Part shown: piece by piece, positions 19,917-28,906 of the stretch | How the letters are laid out: every line of letters starts with the position of its first letter | How positions within the stretch are numbered: position 1 is the first letter of the stretch | DNA from: Strigamia acuminata | Lineage: Eukaryota; Arthropoda; Chilopoda; Geophilomorpha; Linotaeniidae | NCBI GenBank assembly: GCA_949358305.1 | Contig: OX442314.1 | Span: 65,109,369 to 65,173,368 of the forward strand | Reading direction: 5' to 3' | DNA: 64,000 nucleotides | The notes under the pieces: generated by a model | The model's database searches: none | The model's input: only the letters and a program-made list of their open reading frames with translations | Told to the model about the DNA's origin: nothing | Made by a program: the position numbers and the translations under genes

Positions 19917-22900
19917 TTAGTTCTTCCCCACGACTTTGCCGTCCCGAATGAACGGATTATTGCTTCGTCGTGGTCGAAGGTTGATTTTCGACGTGCTCGT
20001 AGATCGTGACTCTACTTGCTCGTTCATCTCCGATGTGTTGGCATTTTTCTCATTACTAATTTTTTTATTTTCCATTTCAGAAGTACTTTCTTCTGCTTCC
20101 TCCCTCTCCGAAATTGCTTGCTCCGGCTGTGCTGGAGCCTCGTCGGCCGGAGATTCGGCGTCGAAGAATTCATCCTCGTCCTCCGCTATATTTTCAGCTT
20201 CATTTGTTTTTTGGAACGTGTCGACCACGGTGCCCCCTTGGCCGCTGTGTGTCTGACCTTCCAGCCAGATTTCTTGGGGAAACTCTGGCAGATATGGCCT
20301 TAAATCTCGGCCATGTATCGACTGAAAATTTTTGTTGTCCTCTAAGCGGCGTAGTTGGTATGCGTTGCCGCCGTGTTCGGCCACAATTACATAGGGACCG
20401 TCCCTCTTGTCGGCTAAACCTGCGGCGATGCCCCTCGCTGCATTGGACAACGTGTGTGCCTCCTTCCACACTAGATCATTCACTTTAAAGTTCGCGAAAG
20501 CGAGATCGCCTTCTTTATCTGCGATTCTTTCTCTCATGTTGAAAATATGCGCCATCATATGCTGGTATGTGTCGGATATAGTCTGTTCCAACCGGCACAC
20601 GTACTCGTGTGGGCTCGATGGGTCTAATACGTTAACAGCTTCGGCAACGCGTGGGTCCCATGGCATCCTTAATTCGCGGGCGAAGTTGAGGTACGCCGGT
20701 GAGAATTCGCGTGTTCTTGACACGGTTGAGCGAATGCTGAAAGCGATTTCTCGCAGGTATTCGTCCCATCGATTGTGAATATCGGTGAATACTGTCAGCG
20801 CATATTTTATGTCTTTATTTAATCTCTCGACTGGGTTTGTCTGAGGATTATACGTGGAGGTGTTTGATGCATCCATTTTAAATTTTCTACAGAAGTCCTT
20901 ATATATTCTCGATCGGAATTGGGGGCCGTTATCCGAAATGAGTTTTCTGGGAAACCCAAATCGCATTGCCACGTCGTAAAGGCACTCGACTATGTTTTCA
21001 GCCGAGGGCTTCGCGAGGGCGTACAGCTCCGGCCATCGGGTGGCCACGTCCATAATTACGAGAATATACATGTTCTTGTTTCCCGTTGTGGGCTTGGGGC
21101 CCATCAAGTCTATGCTTAAGCAGTCAAACGGTGCGTAGGGTCCGAGAGACATGGCGTTTCTGGCCACTTTATCTCGCGGTCTGCACGCTTGGCACCGGGG
21201 GCAGTGTCGGATAAATTTCGTTATCTTTTGCCGCGCGCCCGGCCAGAAGAAAAGTTGTTTTACTCGATAAAGGGTCCTCGCCACGCCAGAATGGCTGGCG
21301 AGCGGGTGTCCGTGCATCAGCCACAACAGTCGGGTGTGCAGCGATGCCGGCACGACCACTTTAACCGAGTTTCCCGCTCCGCTGAGGTCATCTTGAAACG
21401 TCGGGTGGTATTTTACCAGGAGTTCATCATCTATGAGGTAGCTTGTTGCTTCTTTGACGAACTGTTTCCGGCGGTGTGGGTTTGTCATCCCTTCCGGAAA
21501 TTCGCCGTTCAGCAAATATTGCGTTATAATTTGACATTTTGTGTCTGCTGCCTGGTGTTCGACGAACTCACGTCTCGTGGGTGGAGCGTATTGTGTTTTT
21601 TCTTCAATTTTTGCTGTGAAGGCGCGTAGTAGTGTTTTGTGGGTTTCTCCGGGGGGCGGAGATTGAATTTCGGATGTTGAATTGTTTGTCCCAGCTGGCT
21701 GGTATGTTCGAGTCCAAAAACCACAAAACGTTCTATCTTCAGGCTCCATCACTGGTAGCTCGTTCGCCTTTCGCAAACGCCATATTCTCCGTGGAGTCGG
21801 GCAGTACAAGAGGTGGGTGTCGTCCTCGCCGTCGTCGTCTGGTCCTTGGGGGTCAGAGGCTGGGGCTCTCGAGAGGGCGTCGGCCACATGATTGTACTTC
21901 CCGGGGCGGTACGTAATTGTTATATCGCACGCCATTAACTCCAGTTGCCATCGTGCGAGTCGGCCGGAGGGTTCCTTGAGCTTCATCAACCAGCTTAGTG
22001 CCTGGTGATCTGTCTGAACCTCGAAGTTCGTGTACTCCAGATAGTCGCGAAATTTCCGAACTGCCCAAATTACGGCTAGGCATTCTAGTTCCGTTGCCGT
22101 ATAATTTTTCTCCGCGCCCTGTATTTTTCTGCTTATAAACATACAGGGTACTTCTTGCGAGATTCCGTTGTACACGTGGGTCTGCAGAAGGGCTGCACCC
22201 AGTCCGATTTTACTCGCGTCGGTGTGCAACACGAACGGTCGGTTTAGGTCCGGCAATGGCATCTTTTCGACGTCAGCCAGCATTTGCTTGATAGTGCTAA
22301 ATGCGGCCTCGCACTGGACCGTCCACTCAAACTCTTTATCCGTTCGTAAGAGATCCGTTATAGGCGCGGCCACTTCAGCCAGACCAGAGAGTAGTCGGCC
22401 GAAGAAATTGACCATGCCCATGAATCTCTGGACACCTTTTATATCTTCGGGGGCGGGGAATCCGTTTATTGCTTTGACTTTTTCGGGGTCAATCGCGATT
22501 CCCTCGACTCCTATTCGATATCCTAGGAAGGCAAGCTCTTTCCTGCAAAACTTGCTCTTCCCTGGATGGATGTGGAGTCCTGCCTTGGCTAGGCGAGAGA
22601 CCACTCTATCGATGTGGTCTATATGTTCTTCGAATGTGTCCGACGTTATTATGATGTCGTCGAGATACGCCCACACGAAGTCGTGCAGCATATCTCCCAA
22701 CACGCTTTCGATCAGTTTCTGGAACGTGCTCGGGGCGTTTACAAGCCCGAACGGCATCACGTTGAACATTAGTCTTCCTATCGGGGAGTAGAAAGCCGTT
22801 TTCAGTTTGTCTTCGGGTTTTAGCTCCACTTGCCAATACCCCTTTGACAGGTCCATGGTGGTTACCCACTTGAACGGGCTCAGTTCCCGGAGGATCGAGT

Positions 22901-24046
22901 CTATAGACGGCATCTGAATCGGGTCTATAACCGTTATCGCGTTCAGGGGGCGATAATCAATGCATAGTCGAGGTTCCGAGCCTGGACGCATCACCAGGAC
23001 GATCCGCATGGCGTATTCGCCCAGGGCTTGCGTTACTATGCCCTTGTCGAGCATGTCTTGGCACATTTGCGTCACGATGTCTCTTTTCTGGGGGTTCATC
23101 CCCTTGTAAGGCACTCGAATCGGCTTGTCTGTGGTTAAGACTATTTCGTGTGTTGCTTCCGTCGTTCGACCAGGTGTCTTGGTCAGAATTCTTTCATGCT
23201 TTCGAAGCACTCGCCTTAGTAGCGATGCCTCGTTAACACGCAGTGCTGCCTCCTCGACCAGGGTGTCCACGACGTTACTCCTCTGTAATTCCAGAGTGAA
23301 GGCTGCGAAATCGTAATCTTGGACGAATTTTCGCAATCCTCTTCCGTATTCCTCTTTGTCCTTGGCTTCGTCCAGTAATTTTTGGGGAACTACGGGGACT
23401 GACCGTTCTCCCTCGGGACTTATCCAGTTCCATGAACGGGTTATCGGGTTTGGCTGAATTTTCAGTTTCGCCATGATGTCCATCCCTAGGAGGAATACTT
23501 TGTCGTGGGATGGCAAGACTATGAAGGGGTGGGACAGGTTCCCCCCCGTCCAGTCGATCATGATGCGAACTACGCCCTTCGGCTTGACGTAGCCGTTGGC
23601 GGTGAGCAATTCTACGTTCGCGTTCACTTGTGCCACCTTCCTTCCAATATCCAAGTCTTTTACTATATCTTCGGATATGAATGAACGATCCGCTCCTGAA
23701 TCCAGTAGACCGAACAATTTTTGGTTTTCTATCTCCACTGGCAGCATACACAGAGTTTCGCAATGTGCTTTCGTGACATTGCAGTGAAATACGCGTAATG
23801 TCTGGGGCTCAACCTCCAGATTGAACGGAAGGTCCGTCCAATCCATGTCGACCTCCGGTTTCGTTCTCACTTGCATACTCGTTAACGTCACTTTTTCCTC
23901 CTTCTTCGGAACGATCTGTATGCGGTCTTTGATCTGTGCCTCTGCCAAGGCATGACCTGCGGGTCCAGTGTGATATTTCTTCTTTTTAATTTCCGCGGCT
24001 GGCGCAGACGAAGCTGAATTTATTTCGGCGACGCCTGCGCTTGGAA
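19917..24046 (-). CDS. pol: Gypsy-1 Pol (protease, RT, RNase H, integrase), made by -1 frameshift
   Basis: The open frame has no sensible ATG near its start (the first codon of the 1343-codon segment, at 23948, is TTG). It is open upstream to the slippery site at 24047-24053, so a Gag-Pol fusion is expected. Residues counted from 23948: protease LDSGADRSFI (82-91), reverse transcriptase with YLDD (428-431), RNase H HTDAS (about 575) and TDHQAL, integrase zinc finger H882/H886/C916/C919, catalytic D947 (SIDLMG), D1006 (SDNGPQF) and E1040 (PVERLN), then a GPY/F-like module (about 1184-1220) and an acidic Ser/Thr-rich tail. No chromodomain is seen. All key residues are present, so it looks functional. 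Confidence 0.93.
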
Positions 24047-24053
24047 GTTTTTT
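24002..24053 (-). promoter_or_regulatory. -1 ribosomal frameshift signal at gag/pol junction
   Basis: In gag frame the codons GCA AAA AAC contain the heptamer A AAA AAC (24047-24053). A 6-nt spacer TTCCAA follows, then GCGCAGGCG pairs with CGTCTGCGC nine base pairs deep (one G-U) around a 21-nt loop that contains the gag TAA (24020-24022). Shifting back one base at AAC leads straight into the pol frame with no stop. Heptamer, spacing and stem match known retroviral -1 signals; use in vivo is inferred. Confidence 0.8.
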
Positions 24054-27000
24054 GCCAGATCAGTTCTTAACTCCATCATCATTTTCATCATGGTTTGCAT
24101 GATGTCCTTTTCTTTGACGGTTTTCTCACATTTATCTGAGTAGTGGCCGTATTCTCCACAGCTGTAACATTTGATGTTACTTTTATCCCCTGTGGGAGTG
24201 AATCCCGGTTTTTTCGGGACGAAGGGCGTCGGGAATCGTCTTTTTCCTCCCAATGCTCCTCTCGCTTTTGTTGCTTGCACGTGTGCTCTGAATTGTGTGA
24301 TTGCCAAGGCCCGGTGTGCATGGTGCAAATAGGGACCTTGATCGTCGCATCCCGTCGATAAGTTTTCGAGGTGCTCATTTAGGGCTTCCTCGTCGCTCGA
24401 TGCTGGCTCCTCTTCTTTAGCCGTGGCGAGAGGTGTTGTCTCTTCGACTTTCTCCATCTGGGTGGAGTCCGTCGAGGTCACCTGCATCGCCGTCGCTGCC
24501 GGTGCTTTCTTTGGGGCAGCTATCGGGTTGGCTGGAAGAATACTGCCTGCTTTAGGCGTCAGCATTCGTCCGAAGGATGCTTCGGTGAGACTCATTATGC
24601 CGCTCAAATATTCACTTGGCCTCATTAATTTTTCTGAGGTCTTGTGGCGTTCGGCGCTCGTCTGCAACCGCTTCTCGTGCGCGTCAGCTTCTTCCGGGGG
24701 CAGAGTGGCGTAATACCGCTGTTCTATTTCTAACGTGTTTGTTAGAAGATAGTTACTGACATCTTGGTAATCGCCCGTGCGGGGTGCACGCATGTCTAGC
24801 AGAATTCTTTGCGAGTGGGCCGATAATCCTCCGTAAAAGATCATCGTAAAACCAGCGGGGTTTATTTCGTACGGCGCTCTTGCAAACAGGAGTTTCGCTC
24901 GGGCGTCGTAGTCGGCTAATGTTTCTCCTGGGGCTTGTCGTAGACCCCGTAATTTGTTACTGATCTCGTCTGGAGTCTCGCCGTATCGGAGATCGAAACG
25001 GACGAGAAAATCGTCCCAGGTTGGGTTTTTCAGTCCCTGGTACCATTCTCGAGCTGACCCCGTAGTTAGCTCCACTAGCCCGTGGGTTAGCATGTCGGCG
25101 ACGGTGGCTTTTGTCGCTTTCTTGATACGCATTACTTCGTCCAGGAAGCGGTCTCCGGCCTTCCACGAACCGTCAAATCGCGTTTGAATATAGTGTTGCC
25201 AGCGGATGTTACCCGTGGCTTCACTGCTTGGTTCGTTTCGTACGCCATATTTGCGCTTAACCCTCTCTCCAGCGCGATTATGTTCGTCGCCTGGATGGCC
25301 TAGATCGATTCCTTCTCTTCTGAAAGAGTTCAGCAGGGCTCGGCCTAGCTCAGACATCGTGTAATGTCGGCCAGATGAGTCCTGAAAGTTCCCTTCCTCT
25401 GAACGAGGGTTGGAGCTCCGGGAAGAGCGGTCTGAAGCATTCGGCCGGTTCGACCGGTGCCCATCGCTGCCTTCTTGACTCCTTCCTGTAGACGGTCGAC
25501 TCGGATGGTCGTCGTCCGACGAATCGGAGGGCTCGGAGGGATCTCCTTGGGGGTGAAACCTCGGCCCTCTCGGTGGGGTCTCTCCGCCAGCCTTCTTCTG
25601 TTTCGAGCCTTCGGATGGCGGCGGCTCCCCTCCGTCGTTGTTCTCGCAAAAAGAATGCCATCTGTTTTCCTCGCTCTCGGGGCGTTCCCGATTTTTATTT
25701 GCGTTTTTCTTTTCGAGTAACGCGTCGATGGCTGCTCCCGTCTCGGATCTTTTTGAGGGGTGACGGTCCTTTGTTTTTGGGACCGATCCGTCTCTCTTTT
25801 GAGATTTCCCCCTTTTTGCCGTTTTTGCCGGCTTTGCTGCATCTTCTCCTGTGTCGGTATCAGAGCCGCTTGGGGGTTCTGACTTCCGTTTCGGGTTTTC
25901 TTCCCTTTTCTTCCTGCCCGAGACACCTTGTTCGTACTCTTTTTGGAACTTTTCTGTTTCTTTCTCCCAGTTTTCGGCTTCCCATCTTTTTTGCTCATCT
26001 ATTATGGCTTGTTTCTTTGCTTTGTACTCTTCGGTCCATCTGACTCGGTCCCATTCCTCTTTCTCTTTCAGGAACTGTTCCTTTTCTTTTCTGGCTTCCT
26101 CTTCTCTCAACCTCTCGCGATGTTGTTCTTCCCATTTTTGGTGTTGTAAAATGGCTTCTTCTCGCAACATTTGTAGCTTTTCTGCTTTTCTTTGAGCTAC
26201 GAGCGCTTGAAATTGGTCCTCGTACTCTTGAGCTTCTCGATGTCGCCCTTCCACCGTGGCGTTCCATTCTTTTCGAATTTTAGCTTCTCGTTCCTCCCTC
26301 ATTTTTTGGACCAGTTTTTCTGTTCTCTCGGTGGTTCTTCTTTCGCGTTGCTCCCTTTCTTCCTCTTCCTTCCAGAGTTCTCGCCGCTCTGCGCTCAGTC
26401 TTCGTTGGCGATTAGTCGCTTCTTGTCTGGCTTCTTCGCGGGCCTTCTCTCTGGATTGGTGAAGTGCCCGGTTGGGGTCTGGCGCGAAACCTCCGGTGTC
26501 ACTGGGCGTTACCTGGGGCATGGGCGTCTCCGCTGCTGGTCTTGCGACCGGCGTCGGGGCTTGTGCCGCGCAGATAGCGTCAGTGAGTAGAGTAATCGAT
26601 TCCCAGACTGACGTTCCTACTGGAATGTCTATCATCGCTTTCAGTTGGGCAGCTTGCCGTGTCAACCGAATTAGGTGAGATACCTCGAAGGAAACAACCG
26701 CAGGACTCGCCGTAACTCGGGGGGTTATCGGGGTCCCGCCGTCGTTTTTTCGTGGGGTTTGCTCCACGGACGTCTGAGCCGTGGGTGGCGATGGGTTCGT
26801 GCCGACCGTGACCGTTATTTTCGGAGCTTCATTCGTCTCCTCGGTCATCAATATCGATACTCGTCCTGGCGATACGTCGCGAATTTCTTCTCGATTTTCT
26901 ATGGCTTCCGGATCGGTATCCTCGAAGGGTTGCATATTCAAGGGAACCCGCTCTCGCTCTGGCCCGTCTAGGGCCGCGAGCGATGCAGCTTGCTCCTCTT

Positions 27001-27160
27001 TCTGCGCCTTCGCTCTCCTTTTATTCGCTCGGGCTTTCGCCTTTGCGGACATTTCAGGGACGGGACCATCCGATCTCAGGTGGTAGTCGGAGGTCCTTTT
27101 TCCCTTCTCGGGCATTCTCTGCTCGGTTTCAGACGTGGATTGCTCGTCTTTGTCTGACAT
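24020..27160 (-). CDS. gag: Gypsy-1 Gag (1046 aa) with long coiled coil and CCHC zinc knuckle
   Basis: Starts at ATG 27160, 94 bp inside the 5' LTR. Order: Lys/Glu-rich N-terminus (1-60), Pro/Thr-rich segment, very long charged helix likely to form a coiled coil (about 235-415), basic/acidic low-complexity linker (415-600), a retrotransposon Gag capsid region (about 650-830, containing WQHYIQTRFDGSW and REWYQGL) and one CCHC knuckle CYSCGEYGHYSDKC (998-1011). It packages the RNA and assembles the particle. At 1046 aa it is far longer than typical Gypsy Gag (roughly 300-500 aa); the N-terminal 600 residues are the excess. It ends at TAA within the frameshift loop. Confidence 0.93.
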   Translation of the reverse strand: MSDKDEQSTSETEQRMPEKGKRTSDYHLRSDGPVPEMSAKAKARANKRRAKAQKEEQAASLAALDGPERERVPLNMQPFEDTDPEAIENREEIRDVSPGRVSILMTEETNEAPKITVTVGTNPSPPTAQTSVEQTPRKNDGGTPITPRVTASPAVVSFEVSHLIRLTRQAAQLKAMIDIPVGTSVWESITLLTDAICAAQAPTPVARPAAETPMPQVTPSDTGGFAPDPNRALHQSREKAREEARQEATNRQRRLSAERRELWKEEEEREQRERRTTERTEKLVQKMREEREAKIRKEWNATVEGRHREAQEYEDQFQALVAQRKAEKLQMLREEAILQHQKWEEQHRERLREEEARKEKEQFLKEKEEWDRVRWTEEYKAKKQAIIDEQKRWEAENWEKETEKFQKEYEQGVSGRKKREENPKRKSEPPSGSDTDTGEDAAKPAKTAKRGKSQKRDGSVPKTKDRHPSKRSETGAAIDALLEKKNANKNRERPESEENRWHSFCENNDGGEPPPSEGSKQKKAGGETPPRGPRFHPQGDPSEPSDSSDDDHPSRPSTGRSQEGSDGHRSNRPNASDRSSRSSNPRSEEGNFQDSSGRHYTMSELGRALLNSFRREGIDLGHPGDEHNRAGERVKRKYGVRNEPSSEATGNIRWQHYIQTRFDGSWKAGDRFLDEVMRIKKATKATVADMLTHGLVELTTGSAREWYQGLKNPTWDDFLVRFDLRYGETPDEISNKLRGLRQAPGETLADYDARAKLLFARAPYEINPAGFTMIFYGGLSAHSQRILLDMRAPRTGDYQDVSNYLLTNTLEIEQRYYATLPPEEADAHEKRLQTSAERHKTSEKLMRPSEYLSGIMSLTEASFGRMLTPKAGSILPANPIAAPKKAPAATAMQVTSTDSTQMEKVEETTPLATAKEEEPASSDEEALNEHLENLSTGCDDQGPYLHHAHRALAITQFRAHVQATKARGALGGKRRFPTPFVPKKPGFTPTGDKSNIKCYSCGEYGHYSDKCEKTVKEKDIMQTMMKMMMELRTDLAKNFQAQASPK

Positions 27161-27234
27161 TTTCTTTCGGTAATTCTACGATTTGGGTTATCTTATTGAG
27201 AGATCACAAGTTCAGATTTGAGATTTATTTCTAA

Positions 27235-27252
27235 ATCCCGGACAGGCCCCCA
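27235..27252 (-). other. Gypsy-1 primer-binding site (tRNA-Pro-like)
   Basis: Element-sense TGGGGGCCTGTCCGGGAT starts two bases after the 5' LTR. It differs at two positions from the tRNA-Pro primer site known from murine leukaemia virus (TGGGGGCTCGTCCGGGAT). Confidence 0.7.
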
Positions 27253-27254
27253 CG

Positions 27255-28075
27255 TGTCGCGTCCTACTTGGTATAGGTTTAAATAGCGCTAACGTGTAAT
27301 ACTTTACCTGTGATCAATTATGTAAATACCCAAATGAATACCAAATGTATGTAAATAAACAGGTAATTTATTCACCAGGCTTTATGCCTTTAAAATACAC
27401 TCAGTAATAATTCTAGAGTCGACGTGGTCAGCGTCGAACAAAGGATTTCTCAAGATGGCGTCGTCGATTCCGCGTGGTCGGCGGAACAAAGGCGGCGTCT
27501 CGAGTTGTCGTTAATTCGTCACGGATTCGTCTTCACGGACGCGGTGGAATGCTCTTTCGAGTCTTCTATCCGTGCCTGTTGTCTAGGGTTTGTTTAGCGT
27601 CGCAGAGGCCTCGTCTAGGAACTTTGGGGTTCCCTACAAAGCACTCGGACACTTACTTCGGCGAATAATCGTCTGGGCGATTATTCTGGGTGATTTCACA
27701 AGGGCTATTCTCGTGCTTTCGCAGGAATAGCTCGCAAGTGACTTCGTGAGAGTTACAGTTTGCACTTTACTCAGCGATCCTCGATCAATCCTAACTTGTA
27801 GTTGAAGTTGGCCTGACGGTGAGGTAGTTGCTGTGTTCTTGGTGTCGTTTGTGTAAGTTCTGACTTTAGGCGGGAAACACAGCCTTTTATGCAGTGGGGT
27901 GAAGGGCCGGCGATCAACCAATGGGGGCTGACCATCAGCCGCTTCCTCCCCCTCGGGGCACACACCTGCCATGGGGAGGTGGAGCCAACTCGGGGGGGGA
28001 ACGACTCTTCAATCACAGTGACTCAGAGGACAAGCATCCGCCCTGGGGGGACACTTATCCAACTGGGTCACCACA
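27255..28075 (-). repeat. Gypsy-1 5' LTR (821 bp)
   Basis: Same length and termini as 15213-16033, with no difference found in the parts compared. It is followed by AGTA and then the rest of the BEL-2 3' LTR. Confidence 0.94.
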
Positions 28076-28079
28076 AGTA

Positions 28080-28848
28080 CAAACACCAATTGAGATATAA
28101 AAACAAAACGACATGAAAGATTTACAAATCATCGGCAAAATCCAACATGGCGTCCGGTAAACTCTACATTGGCGGCAAAACACAAGGTTTGAATTTCAAC
28201 ACAAGAAATAACTTATGTAAACACTTTGGAATAAGTAAATAAGTTCAGGAAATGTAATTTCCCGCAAACAAGACACGTTTTAATGAAAGAACACTTGAAA
28301 TCAACCGCAAACCGAACGAAACGATCTTGGACGGCAACGCACATGCGGGGTCCGTCACGATCGCTCGTAGCAGAAAAACGGCTGTTCCGGGACGAAATTA
28401 GAGTGCACGAATCAACAGATCACCCCCAAATTAGTCTAAAACAATGTCAAAAACAATTCTAACCATCAAAATTCCGTCCAAACGGAAGGTTAGAAGTTTG
28501 AACAAAAACCGAACTAGAACTTGAAATATGACGTCACGTCAATAACACTAGTGAACTGTTTAACGACAAATGCACCAAATTTCACCCGAAATCACACAAA
28601 TTGATAGAAAATGAATAAAGTAACACAAAATCACGCAATAAACACTAGAAATAAATGCAATAAACAATGGAATATCACATTTCATCAAACATCAGTATCT
28701 GAAAGCACTAAAAACATTTTAATAATGCAAAAATCCTGTAAATAAAAACTGAAATGTTATGCAAAATAAAACACACTTTGGAAACATTTATTCAGACACA
28801 AATTGGCAATAAAAGTAGTTTCTAAATTATTCCACGTTGTTTGCAACA
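28080..28848 (-). repeat. BEL-2 3' LTR, proximal 769 bp
   Basis: Continues the LTR interrupted at 15212 and matches 35771-36539. In element sense it starts TGTTGCAAACAACGTGG directly after GGCAATTCGT, the junction with the internal region. Confidence 0.93.
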
Positions 28849-28906
28849 ACGAATTGCCAGCGAGAAAGAGAGAGAAGAGAGATGAGAGAAGTCGGCAAAA
28901 CCCACA

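Larger units (their letters stand above)
15213..28075 (-). mobile_element. Gypsy-1: 12.9-kb Gypsy retrotransposon with a spliced third gene
   Basis: In element order: 5' LTR 27255-28075, tRNA-Pro-like primer site 27235-27252, gag 24020-27160, -1 frameshift signal 24002-24053, pol 19917-24046, third gene exon 1 19426-19542, intron 18865-19425, exon 2 16078-18864, polypurine tract 16034-16048, 3' LTR 15213-16033. Both LTRs are 821 bp and appear identical. All frames are open, so it looks recent and possibly active. At 12,863 bp it is unusually long for a Gypsy element, owing to the large gag and the extra gene. The extra gene and the GC-rich sequence around it contrast with the AT-rich neighbours. 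Confidence 0.93.
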
